From: Ideonella_A intermedia_A
Lineage (GTDB): Bacteria > Pseudomonadota > Gammaproteobacteria > Burkholderiales > Burkholderiaceae_C
Length of the DNA stretch: 64,000 nucleotides
Direction of reading: 5' to 3'
NCBI GenBank assembly: GCA_943370175.1
Contig: CALRPU020000002.1
Coordinates: 124,001-188,000 of the forward strand
The translations under genes and the position numbers were made by a program. Below, one piece after another: positions 28,376 through 36,384 of this stretch (positions are counted from its first letter, which is position 1; each line of letters starts with the position of its first letter). The notes under the pieces are model-generated. The model was not told the DNA's origin and did no database searches. It saw only the letters and a program-made list of their open reading frames with translations.

Positions 28376-29833
28376 ATGACCCGCACCACTACCGTTTCGT
28401 CCAAGGCGACTGTCAAGCCCGCCTCCGCACCGCGTTCATCGGCCAGGAACCACCCCGCCCGGGCGGGGTCGGGCTTTGCCTACACCCGCGACCAGTTTCG
28501 CGAGTTGGTGGACGATGCGCTGACGCTGGCGCGCAAGCTGGGCGCGAGCGACGCCGCCGCCGAGGTGTCCGAAGGCGTGGGCTTGTCGGTGTCGGTCCGC
28601 AAGGGCGACCTGGAGCAGGTCGAGCGCAACCGCGACAAGTCGCTCGGCATCTCGGTCTACCTGGGCCAGCGCCGCGGCAACGCCAGCACCTCCGACTTTT
28701 CGAAGGCGGCCCTGGCGCAAACCGTCCGCGCGGCCTATGACATCGCCCGCTTCACGGCCGAAGACCCGGCCGCGGGTTTGCCGGACGAGGCCGATCTGGC
28801 CCGCGGCGCCGACGTCGAGCGTGACCTGGACCTGTTCCACCCCTGGGCCATCGACGCCGCCGGTGCCGCCGAGATCGCGCGCCGTTGCGAGGCTGCGGCG
28901 CTGGGCACCGACCCGCGCATCACCAATTCCGAAGGCGCGGGCGTCTCGGCCCAGCAATCGCACTTCGTGGCGGGCAACAGCCGCGGCTTTCGGGGCGGCT
29001 ATGCCAGCTCACGCCACTCGCTCGGGGTCGCGCCCATCGCCTCGCTGCCCGGCAAGCGCGGTGACGACATGCAGCGCGACGCCTGGTACACCTCGATGCG
29101 CTGCGCGGCCGACATGGCCGCGCCCGAGGCCGTGGGCCGCTACGCCGCCGAGCGCGCGCTGGCGCGCCTGAAGTCGCGCAAGATCAAGACCTGCGAAGTG
29201 CCGGTGCTGTTCGAGTCCAGCCTGGCGTCCGGGCTGCTGGGCGCTTACGTGCACGCCACCAGTGGCGGCGCGCTGTACCGCAAGAGCACCTTCTTGCTCG
29301 ATTCGCTGGGCACCCAGGTGCTGCCCGAGCACATCGACATCCTCGAAGACCCGCACGAGCTGCGTGGCAAGGGCAGCGCGCCCTTCGACGACGAGGGCGT
29401 GGTGACCCGCCGACGCTCGGTGGTCGAGGCGGGGGTGGTGCAGGGCTACTTCCTGTCCAGCTACTCGGCGCGCAAGCTCGGCATGAAGACCACCGGCCAC
29501 GCCGGCGGCTCCCAAAACCTCACGTTGCGCAGCCGGCTCACCGCCCCGGGCGACGACTTGAACGAGATGCTGCGCAAGCTGGACCGCGGCCTGTTCGTCG
29601 TCGAGCTGATGGGGCAGGGCGTCAACTACGTGACCGGCGACTACTCGCGCGGGGCCGCAGGCTTCTGGGTCGAGAAGGGCCGCATCAAGCACCCGGTGCA
29701 CGAGGTGACCATTGCCGGCAACCTGAAGCAGATGCTGCGCAGCATCCAGGCCGTCGGCGCCGACGCCTACACCAGCGGGTCCAAGTCCATTGGCTCGGTG
29801 CTGCTGGCACCGATGAAGGTCGCGGGCAGCTGA
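28376..29833 (+). CDS. pmbA: Metalloprotease PmbA (TldE)
   Basis: A 485-residue protein, the TldE/PmbA partner of TldD in a heterodimeric metalloprotease that matures peptides and acts in antitoxin turnover. About 35 disordered Ser/Ala/Pro residues precede the conserved core (FRELVDDALTLARKLGAS). The pmbA signature regions GLSVSVRKGDLEQVERNRDK, ATSGGALYRKSTF and FVVELMGQGVNYVTGDYSRG are clear. TldD itself carries the zinc-binding HExxH motif and is not in this window. It is divergent from yjgA. Confidence 0.94.
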   Translation: MTRTTTVSSKATVKPASAPRSSARNHPARAGSGFAYTRDQFRELVDDALTLARKLGASDAAAEVSEGVGLSVSVRKGDLEQVERNRDKSLGISVYLGQRRGNASTSDFSKAALAQTVRAAYDIARFTAEDPAAGLPDEADLARGADVERDLDLFHPWAIDAAGAAEIARRCEAAALGTDPRITNSEGAGVSAQQSHFVAGNSRGFRGGYASSRHSLGVAPIASLPGKRGDDMQRDAWYTSMRCAADMAAPEAVGRYAAERALARLKSRKIKTCEVPVLFESSLASGLLGAYVHATSGGALYRKSTFLLDSLGTQVLPEHIDILEDPHELRGKGSAPFDDEGVVTRRRSVVEAGVVQGYFLSSYSARKLGMKTTGHAGGSQNLTLRSRLTAPGDDLNEMLRKLDRGLFVVELMGQGVNYVTGDYSRGAAGFWVEKGRIKHPVHEVTIAGNLKQMLRSIQAVGADAYTSGSKSIGSVLLAPMKVAGS

Positions 29834-29878
29834 CCGCCTTCGCTGAATCGCGCCCGGGCAAACGGGAAAACCCGCAAG

Positions 29879-29892
29879 GGCCCCGTGGGGCC
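29879..29892. terminator. GC-rich hairpin after pmbA
   Basis: GGCCCC, a GT loop and GGGGCC make a perfect six-base stem about 45 bases after the pmbA stop. It lies just before a TAGAAT hexamer (29892-29905 region) upstream of the TRAP binding-protein gene. It may slow transcription leaving pmbA; without a T run it is only a possible terminator. Confidence 0.35.
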
Positions 29893-29932
29893 GGCTTCTA
29901 GAATTCCGGACACATTTTCCCAAGGAGGCTCC

Positions 29933-31015
29933 ATGGAGCGTCGCTCATTCGTTCGCACTGCCGGCCTCGCCGGTGTCCTGGCCGCTGGTGCGGCCCCGGC
30001 CATTGTTCATGCGCAGGCCACCATTCGTTGGCGCCTCGCCTCCAGCTTCCCGAAGTCGCTCGACACGATCTTCGGCGCGGCCGAAGTGTTCTCCAAGCTC
30101 ATGAGCGAGATGAGCGGCGGCAAGTTCCAGATCTCCGTGCACGCGGGTGGCGAACTGATGCCCGCCTTCGGCGTTGTCGATGGCGTGCAGAACGGCACCG
30201 TGGAAATGGCCCACACCGCGCCGTACTATTTCTTCGGCAAGGACCCGACTTTTGCGTTGGGCTGTGCGATTCCTTTCGGCTTGAACTCGCGCCAGATGAG
30301 CGCGTGGATGTACGAAGGCAACGGCCTGAAGCTGATGCGCGACTTCTACCGCGCCTACAACATCATCAGCTTCCCTGGCGGCAACACCGGAGCCCAGATG
30401 GGCGGCTGGTTCCGCAAGGAAGTGAAGTCGCTGGCCGATGTGAAAGGCCTGAAGTTCCGGATTGGCGGCTTCGGCGGCAAGGTCATCGAGCGCATTGGCG
30501 GCGTGCCGCAGAACATCCCCGGCGGCGAGATCTACCAGGCGCTCGAGAAGGGCACCATCGACGCTGCGGAATGGGTGGGCCCCTACGACGATCTGAAGCT
30601 GGGCTTCAACAAAGTGGCGCCGAACTATGCCTACCCTGGCTGGTGGGAAGGCGGCCCGCAGCTGGACTTCTACATCAACACCAAGAGCTACGACGGCTTG
30701 TCCAATGAGTACAAGCACATGATCGAGGCCGCCGCGTCGCACGCGCACGTTGAAATGCAGGCACGCTATGACGCCCGCAACCCCGCTGCGCTGAAGACGC
30801 TGGTGGGCCAAGGCACGAAGCTGTTCCGCTTCCCGAAGGACATGATGGAAGGCGCCTTCAAGGAAGCCATGGCCCTGTACAGCGAACTCAGCGCCAGCAA
30901 CCCGGCCTGGAAGAAGGTGTATGAGGACTACGCCAACTTCCGCCGCGATTCGAACCTGTGGTTCCGTTTCACGGAGGCCGGTTTCGACGACTTCATGCAG
31001 GCGCAGAAGCTCTGA
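29933..31015 (+). CDS. TRAP transporter substrate-binding protein
   Basis: A 360-residue periplasmic DctP-family binding protein. The N terminus carries a twin-arginine-like signal (MERRSFVRTAGLAGVLAAG) with cleavage expected after VHAQ. The conserved core includes GGELMPAFGVVDGVQNGT and GGKVIERIGGVPQNIPGGE; AEWVGPYDDLKLGF is the region near the ligand Arg/Trp. It resembles the subgroup annotated for mannitol or chloroaromatic compounds; the actual ligand is not predictable. AAGGAGG precedes the ATG at 29933. The membrane subunits lie on the opposite strand after a shared terminator. Confidence 0.92.
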   Translation: MERRSFVRTAGLAGVLAAGAAPAIVHAQATIRWRLASSFPKSLDTIFGAAEVFSKLMSEMSGGKFQISVHAGGELMPAFGVVDGVQNGTVEMAHTAPYYFFGKDPTFALGCAIPFGLNSRQMSAWMYEGNGLKLMRDFYRAYNIISFPGGNTGAQMGGWFRKEVKSLADVKGLKFRIGGFGGKVIERIGGVPQNIPGGEIYQALEKGTIDAAEWVGPYDDLKLGFNKVAPNYAYPGWWEGGPQLDFYINTKSYDGLSNEYKHMIEAAASHAHVEMQARYDARNPAALKTLVGQGTKLFRFPKDMMEGAFKEAMALYSELSASNPAWKKVYEDYANFRRDSNLWFRFTEAGFDDFMQAQKL

Positions 31016-31036
31016 CCTTCCGTCGCTCCGCCCATG

Positions 31037-31066
31037 AAAAAGCCCCGCATTGCGGGGCTTTTTTTT
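31037..31066. terminator. Bidirectional intrinsic terminator
   Basis: AAAAAGCCCCGCA and TGCGGGGCTTTTT form a strong stem with a run of eight T on the plus strand and five T on the minus strand. It separates the plus-strand dctP-like gene from the minus-strand DctM-like gene and ends both. Confidence 0.93.
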
Positions 31067-31143
31067 GTGACCGTTTGCCGGGCCTGCGTTGCGGCCGCCG
31101 GGTGATGGGTCGCAGGCGGCCATGGCGGCCGCCCGCCCACCGA

Positions 31144-32949
31144 TCAAGGCTTGGATGCGGCCTTCTGCTGGTCCTGCTTCAGGGACTCGAGCATGGCCTT
31201 CATGGGGTCTTCCTTTTCGTTCGAGGAGGACGTGGCCGGCGCGCTGCCAGCGTCGCCCGGCGCCGACGCGCCACCACCGGCCGGTGTGCCGAAGCCGGAC
31301 ATGTCGGGCGTGGCGTACGGGTTGCCCTGGCTGCGGCCCGAGTCCAGTTCCCGCAGGGCCTTGTCGGCATCGATGGTGGGTTCGTTGCCCGGCTTGTTGT
31401 GGGAGACGATGCCGGGGAAGGTGATGATCAACGCGACCATGATGATCTGGATCACCACGAACGGAATGGCGCCCCGGTAGATCTGCCCCGTGGTCACGCG
31501 GTCGATTCGCGAGCCGGTCAGCTTGTCGATGTAGTCGGAGATCGGTGCCACGCTGCGCAGGTAGAACAGCGCGAAGCCGAACGGCGGGTGCATGAACGAG
31601 GTCTGCATGTTCACCGCGAGAAGCACGCCGAACCACACCAAGTCGATGCCCAGCTTGTCTGCCACCGGCGCCAGCAGCGGCACGACGATGAACGACAGCT
31701 CAAAGAAGTCGAGGAAGAACGCCAGCACGAAGATCAGGATGTTCACCACGATCAGGAAGCCGAGCTGCCCACCCGGCAGGCTGGTCAGCAGGTGCTCGAC
31801 CCATTTCGGCCCGTCCACGCCCTGGAACGACAGGCTGAACACCGTGGAGCCCACCAGGATGAACAGCACGAAGCACGACAGCTTCATCGTCGAGTCCATG
31901 GCCTGGCGCATCAGCTTCATGTCGATGCGTCGACGGGCAAGGGCCATCACCAGCGCGCCCACGGCGCCCATGGCGCCGCCTTCCGTTGGCGTTGCGACGC
32001 CCAGGAAGATCGTGCCCAGCACCAGGAAGATCAGCGCCAGTGGCGGGATCAGCACAAAGGTCACGCGCTCGGCCATGCGCGACAGCAGCTTGAGGCCGCC
32101 CACCTTGTTCACCACCGCCAGCACAAAGGCCACCCCCACGCCGACGCACATCGACACCACGATCAGCTCGTCGGTCGGCGTCGCCGCCGGGCGGGTGCGC
32201 GCGAAGGCCACGGCGCAGCCGACGGACAGCAGCGTCAGCGCCACCAGCGACGGCAGGCCCGAGTCGCCGTTGTCTTCGCGGATGGTGCGCGCCTCGCTGG
32301 GCAGTGCGGGCACCCAGGCCGGCTTGATCATGCTGAGCATGAAGATGTAGCCGACATACAGGCCGGTCAGCACGAAGCCAGGGATGAAGGCGCCCTTGTA
32401 GAGGTCGCCCACCGGCTTGCCCAGTTGGTCGGCCATGATGATCAGCACCAGCGACGGCGGGATGATTTGCGCCAGCGTGCCGGACGCGGCAATCACGCCC
32501 GACGCCACGCGGCGGTCGTAGCCGTATCGCAACATGATCGGCAGCGAGATCAAGCCCATCGAGATGACCGACGCGGCCACCACGCCGGTGGTGGCGGCGA
32601 GCATTGCGCCCACGAAGATCACCGCGTAGGCAAGGCCACCGCGGATCGGGCCGAACAGTTGGCCGATGGTGTCCAGCAGGTCTTCGGCCATGCCGGAGCG
32701 CTCGAGGATCAGGCCCATGAAGGTGAAGAACGGGATCGCCAGCAGCGTGTCGTTCTGCATGATGCCGAAGATCCGCAGCGGCAGCGCCTGCATCAGCGAG
32801 GCGGGCAGCAGCCCCATCTCAATGCCCACGAACCCGAAGAACAGGCCGCATGCGGCCAGCGAGAAAGCGACCGAGTAGCCGAACAGCAAGAACACGATCA
32901 GGCTGCCGAACATGATCGGCGCCATGTTGGTTCCGATGAACTCCATCAT
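31144..32949 (-). CDS. TRAP transporter large permease (DctM family)
   Basis: A 601-residue inner-membrane subunit that couples sodium to solute uptake. It begins MMEFIGTNMAPIMFGSLIVF and carries about 12 helices. GVVAASVISMGLISLPIMLRYGYD and GTLAQIIPPSLVLII are characteristic. It is longer than the usual 430 residues: an extra hydrophilic and helical insert lies around 220-290, and a Pro/Gly/Ser-rich tail of about 60 residues ends the protein, as in large members of the mannitol/chloroaromatic subgroup. Its ATG overlaps the DctQ stop (ATGA). Confidence 0.92.
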   Translation of the reverse strand: MMEFIGTNMAPIMFGSLIVFLLFGYSVAFSLAACGLFFGFVGIEMGLLPASLMQALPLRIFGIMQNDTLLAIPFFTFMGLILERSGMAEDLLDTIGQLFGPIRGGLAYAVIFVGAMLAATTGVVAASVISMGLISLPIMLRYGYDRRVASGVIAASGTLAQIIPPSLVLIIMADQLGKPVGDLYKGAFIPGFVLTGLYVGYIFMLSMIKPAWVPALPSEARTIREDNGDSGLPSLVALTLLSVGCAVAFARTRPAATPTDELIVVSMCVGVGVAFVLAVVNKVGGLKLLSRMAERVTFVLIPPLALIFLVLGTIFLGVATPTEGGAMGAVGALVMALARRRIDMKLMRQAMDSTMKLSCFVLFILVGSTVFSLSFQGVDGPKWVEHLLTSLPGGQLGFLIVVNILIFVLAFFLDFFELSFIVVPLLAPVADKLGIDLVWFGVLLAVNMQTSFMHPPFGFALFYLRSVAPISDYIDKLTGSRIDRVTTGQIYRGAIPFVVIQIIMVALIITFPGIVSHNKPGNEPTIDADKALRELDSGRSQGNPYATPDMSGFGTPAGGGASAPGDAGSAPATSSSNEKEDPMKAMLESLKQDQQKAASKP

Positions 32950-33584
32950 GGCTTGGCCTCCGGGGTGGCTTTCATGGCAGCGGCGGCTGCCGCCTCGCGC
33001 GCGGCAACTTCCTTTTGGAGGAGGAACTCGGCCAGTTCCTCCTCAGCGGTCTTGCCCTGTGGTTTCAGGGTGGGATCGGGGATCAAGCCTTTCAGGAACG
33101 CGAATCGCTTGATCAACTCCGACAGGGCCTGCAAGCCCAGCAGCAGCATGCCCAGCGGCAGCAGCGCAAACACCGGCCAGCGGATCAGGCCACCGGCATT
33201 GGACGACATCTCGCCGCTTTGGTAGGCCTTGATCACCAAGGGCACCGACAAGTCGATGACGACGATCACGAAGGGCAGCAGAAACGCACACAGGCCGATG
33301 ATGTCGATCCAGATTTGCGTTCGTTTGGAGAAGCGGCCGGAAATCACATCAATGCGCACGTGCTCCTGGCGCATCAGCGTGTAGCCCGCCGCCAGCAGGA
33401 AGACCGCGGCGAACAGGTACCACTGGATTTCGAGGTAAGCGTTTGAGCTGATGTTGAAGGCCTTGCGCATGCTGGCGTTGCCAGCGCTGATCAGCACCGC
33501 GGCCAACACGAGCCAGGCCACGGCTCGGCCGATGCGCTCACTCAACCGGTCGATGACTCGGGACAGGGATAACAAGGAGGTCAC
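32946..33584 (-). CDS. TRAP transporter small permease (DctQ family)
   Basis: A 212-residue protein with four transmembrane helices. The conserved core is NISSNAYLEIQWYLF, followed by LLAAGYTLMRQEHVRIDVI and RTQIWIDIIGL. The C-terminal 50 residues are charged and alanine-rich. The GTG at 33584, preceded by GGAG, matches the usual N terminus (TSLLSLSRVIDRLSERIG); a longer start at 33611 is possible. It is first in an operon with the DctM gene, whose start overlaps its stop by four bases. The binding protein gene is convergent rather than part of this operon. Confidence 0.9.
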   Translation of the reverse strand: MTSLLSLSRVIDRLSERIGRAVAWLVLAAVLISAGNASMRKAFNISSNAYLEIQWYLFAAVFLLAAGYTLMRQEHVRIDVISGRFSKRTQIWIDIIGLCAFLLPFVIVVIDLSVPLVIKAYQSGEMSSNAGGLIRWPVFALLPLGMLLLGLQALSELIKRFAFLKGLIPDPTLKPQGKTAEEELAEFLLQKEVAAREAAAAAAMKATPEAKP

Positions 33585-33686
33585 AGGGACTCCAGACAGG
33601 TGGTCGGCCAATCGATCAACACCGCGCCCGCGCGCACCGCCGCGGGCATGGTGTCCTGGAAGCGAGGGCTGGGCCCTCCCCGCGGC

Positions 33687-34031
33687 TCAGGCGCCGGTGG
33701 CCGCGTGGAACAGGCGCGTGGACCGGGCACCGCTGCGGCAAAACGCGAGGATGGGCGTTGGCAGGCTGTTCAACAAGTCGGCAAAACGCGCAATCTCTTC
33801 CGGGCTTTGGTAGCCGGGCTCGACGGGCAGGTGTTCATAGCGCAGGCCGGCGGCGGTGGCCGCGGCCTGCATCTCCGCGGTCGTGGGCTGGTCCGGGCCG
33901 CCCTCGTGGTCGGGGCGGTTGTTGATCACGCTTTTGAACCCCGCCTGGGCGGCCCAGGCCATCGCGGAGGGGCTCAATTGGGCCGAGACACACAGGTTGG
34001 GGCTCAGCGGCTGAACGGTCGGTTCGGTCAT
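33687..34031 (-). CDS. TIGR01244/BLH-family phosphatase-like protein
   Basis: A 114-residue small protein of the beta-lactamase-hydrolase-like phosphatase family (DUF442/TIGR01244), related to dual-specificity phosphatases. The active-site loop is C98RSGARS, with C98 as nucleophile and R103 as phosphate-binding residue. NNRPDHEGGPDQPT is another signature. These domains occur in sulfide-metabolism proteins of the Blh type, but here it stands alone without a metallo-beta-lactamase domain. The gene is isolated between the TRAP permease pair and yqeY. Confidence 0.88.
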   Translation of the reverse strand: MTEPTVQPLSPNLCVSAQLSPSAMAWAAQAGFKSVINNRPDHEGGPDQPTTAEMQAAATAAGLRYEHLPVEPGYQSPEEIARFADLLNSLPTPILAFCRSGARSTRLFHAATGA

Positions 34032-34082
34032 GGCGGACGACGGCGAAGTGGAAAGGTGAAAAACCGTGGGGGTGGCGCGGGC

Positions 34083-34529
34083 TCAGCCGGTCAGGGCTTG
34101 CTTGACGGCCGACGACACGAGTGCCATGTCGGCCTTGCCGGCCAGCAGGGGCTTGGCCGCGGCCATCACCCGGCCCATGTCGCCCGGGCCCTTGGCGCCG
34201 AGGTCGGCGACAAGCTTGGCGACCTCGGCGGCCACGGCCGTGGCGTCCAGGCGTTGCGGCAGGTAGGCCTCCAGCACCGCCAACTCGGCGCTTTCCTTGT
34301 CGGCCAAATCGGACCGGCCGCCGGCCGTGAACTGGGCGATCGAGTCTTTTCGCTGTTTCACCAGCTTGTCGATGATGGCGATGACGGCCGCGTCGTCCAG
34401 CACGACACGTTCGTCGACTTCCTTCTGCTTGCACGCGGCCAGCAGCCCGCGGATGGTGAGCAGGCGCGCAGCGTCCTTGGCCCGCATCGCGGTCTTCATG
34501 TCGTCGGTGATCTGGTCCTTGAGGCTCAT
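34083..34529 (-). CDS. GatB/YqeY domain protein
   Basis: A 148-residue helical protein of the YqeY family, related to the tRNA-binding tail of GatB. It begins MSLKDQITDDMKTAMRAKDA and includes LLTIRGLLAACKQKEVDER and AVLEAYLPQRL, all characteristic. Its function is not established. It lies downstream of rpsU, the standard order leading towards dnaG and rpoD in proteobacteria, which are not seen here. Confidence 0.92.
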   Translation of the reverse strand: MSLKDQITDDMKTAMRAKDAARLLTIRGLLAACKQKEVDERVVLDDAAVIAIIDKLVKQRKDSIAQFTAGGRSDLADKESAELAVLEAYLPQRLDATAVAAEVAKLVADLGAKGPGDMGRVMAAAKPLLAGKADMALVSSAVKQALTG

Positions 34530-34603
34530 CGCAGGGTCTTCGAGGGCTGGGGCACCACGCTGGTGCACGGTGCCGTGGGTGCCGGTCAAGGCACAGAAAC
34601 GAC

Positions 34604-34626
34604 GAAGCCCGCGAACAGCGGGCTTC
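34604..34626 (-). terminator. Hairpin between rpsU and yqeY
   Basis: GAAGCCCGC and GCGGGCTTC form a perfect nine-base stem with a five-base loop, about 50 bases after the rpsU stop. On the minus strand the stem is followed by GTCGTTTCTG rather than a T run. It probably terminates partially, giving high rpsU and lower yqeY expression. Confidence 0.55.
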
Positions 34627-34673
34627 AGGTCAGAGGGCCGGGACCCCGGTGGTGGGAACCCTGGCCGCCGTGC

Positions 34674-34886
34674 TCAGTACAGCTTCTTCGGAAGCTGCAT
34701 GCTGCGAACGCGCTTGAAGTGGCGCTTCACAGCGGCCGCCTTCTTGCGCTTGCGCTCGGCGGTGGGCTTCTCGTAAAACTCACGGGCACGAAGATCGGTC
34801 AGCAAGCCGAGTTTTTCGATGGTGCGCTTGAAGCGGCGCAGTGCCACGTCGAACGGCTCGTTTTCTTTGACGCGAATCGTAGTCAT
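34674..34886 (-). CDS. rpsU: 30S ribosomal protein S21
   Basis: A 70-residue, strongly basic ribosomal protein needed for initiation on natural mRNAs. MTTIRVKENEPFDVALRRFK and the tail of Lys/Arg runs around ERKRKKAAAVKRHFKR are canonical, and the length is exact. A near-consensus sigma-70 promoter lies about 170 bases upstream, leaving a leader of roughly 160 bases. The hairpin at 34604 follows the gene and yqeY lies beyond it. Confidence 0.97.
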   Translation of the reverse strand: MTTIRVKENEPFDVALRRFKRTIEKLGLLTDLRAREFYEKPTAERKRKKAAAVKRHFKRVRSMQLPKKLY

Positions 34887-35053
34887 GTAACGGTTGGGTC
34901 CTGATGAGGTGCGCTCGGTGTCGGCCGGCGAGGGCCTTGCAAGGTGCGGATGGGACGAAAGGGTCCGGAATCTCGTCCCGGCAACTTGGGCCCTGCAACA
35001 CACTGTGTGTTTGCGCAGGCCGATCGCGGCGCGGGTTGCCAGCAAAGACCATG

Positions 35054-35082
35054 ATTATAGCCTGTGTTTCATGCCCTGGCAA
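35054..35082 (-). promoter_or_regulatory. Sigma-70 promoter of rpsU
   Basis: On the minus strand TTGCCA (35082-35077) and TATAAT (35059-35054) are separated by exactly 17 bases. The -10 element is perfect and the -35 matches TTGACA at five of six positions. Transcription should start near 35047 and reach rpsU after a leader of about 160 bases. This is the clearest housekeeping promoter I see in the window, as expected for a ribosomal protein gene. Confidence 0.8.
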
Positions 35083-35093
35083 TTCAAGCGGTG

Positions 35094-36329
35094 TCAAGAG
35101 GGTGGCGCGTCCACCACGGCGTGGGCGCAGGCGGCGGCGCTGGCCCAGGCCCATTGGAAGTTGTAGCCGCCGAGCCAGCCGGTCACGTCGACGACCTCGC
35201 CGATGAAATGCAGGCCGGGTTGGAGGCGGCTTTCCATCGTGGTCGAGCTCAGCTCGCGGGTGTCGACCCCGCCGGCCGTCACTTCCGCCTTGCGGTAGCC
35301 CTCGGTGCCGTCCGGCTGCACGCGCCATTGCTGCAGTGATTCAGCGAGCTGCAGCAGGTCGCGGTCGCGGCAATCGGCCACGGCCCGTGTGGCCAACGGT
35401 GACTGGGCGACCATCCAGGTGTCGGCCAGCCGGCGGGGCAAGTGTTCTGCCAGTTCGTTGCCCACCTGTCGCTTGGAGCTGGCCTTGGCGGCCAGCAGGC
35501 GATCGCCCAGCTTGACGCCGGGCATCAAGTCGAGCAGCAGCGGTTCGCCGGGCTGCCAGTAACTGGAAATCTGCAGCACCGCGGGGCCGCTCAGGCCGCG
35601 GTGGGTGAACAGCAGGTCTTCAAGGAAGTCGCCTTTGGCCTTGTTCCGGACCGTGCCGGTGGCCGCACCGCCGCCCGTGCGCACGCGCGCCGGCATCGAC
35701 AGACCGGCCAGCGCAACAAACGGGGCCCATTCGGTCGCGCTGAAGGTCAGCGGCACCAGCGCCGGGCGCAGCGCGGTGATGCGGTGGCCAAACTGCCGTG
35801 CCAGACGGTGACCGAAGTCGCTGGCGCCGATTTTCGGGATCGACAGACCACCGGTGGCCACCACCACGCGGACGGCCCGCACGGGGCCGGCGCTGGTGTC
35901 CAGTTCATAGCCACTCGTCCCGTGCCGCACCGCCTGCACGCTGCAGCCGTGGCGACGGGTGACGCGACCCGCCTCGCATTCGCGCAGCAGCATCGCGATG
36001 ATGTCCTCGCTGCTGTCGTCGCAGAACAGCTGGCCTTTGTGCTTTTCGTGGAAGGCGATGCGGTGTCGTTGGACCAGCGCGATGAAGTCCTGTGGCGTGT
36101 AGCGGGCCAGCGCCGAGCGGCAGAAGGCCGGGTTGTCGGACAGGAACTGGGCGTGTGTCGTGTCCCGGTTGGTGAAGTTGCAGCGCCCGCCGCCGGAGAT
36201 GCGGATTTTCTCGGCCACGCGCTCGGCGTGGTCGATGACCAGCACCCGGGCGCTCCGTTGCCCCGCGATGCCCGCACAGTGCAGGCCGGCGGCCCCGCCG
36301 CCGATCACAACCACATCGAATGAACCCAT
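35094..36329 (-). CDS. YhiN/HI0933-family flavoprotein
   Basis: A 411-residue NAD(P)/FAD-dependent oxidoreductase of the HI0933/YhiN family. The dinucleotide-binding motif GGGAAG is at residues 9-14 (FDVVVIGGGAAGLHCA). GGGRCNFTN and DSSEDI follow, with FVALAGLSMPARV in the middle and the C-terminal FAD segment WLGGYNFQWAWASA. Its physiological substrate is unknown. A second ATG four codons upstream (36341) is equally possible; neither has a clear Shine-Dalgarno. It is transcribed away from rpsU, with its stop only 12 bases from the rpsU promoter. Confidence 0.92.
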   Translation of the reverse strand: MGSFDVVVIGGGAAGLHCAGIAGQRSARVLVIDHAERVAEKIRISGGGRCNFTNRDTTHAQFLSDNPAFCRSALARYTPQDFIALVQRHRIAFHEKHKGQLFCDDSSEDIIAMLLRECEAGRVTRRHGCSVQAVRHGTSGYELDTSAGPVRAVRVVVATGGLSIPKIGASDFGHRLARQFGHRITALRPALVPLTFSATEWAPFVALAGLSMPARVRTGGGAATGTVRNKAKGDFLEDLLFTHRGLSGPAVLQISSYWQPGEPLLLDLMPGVKLGDRLLAAKASSKRQVGNELAEHLPRRLADTWMVAQSPLATRAVADCRDRDLLQLAESLQQWRVQPDGTEGYRKAEVTAGGVDTRELSSTTMESRLQPGLHFIGEVVDVTGWLGGYNFQWAWASAAACAHAVVDAPPS

Positions 36330-36384
36330 CGCCCCGATCATAGGGGTCGAGGTCAGGCGCCCGCGTGGGGCGCCCGGACAGGGC

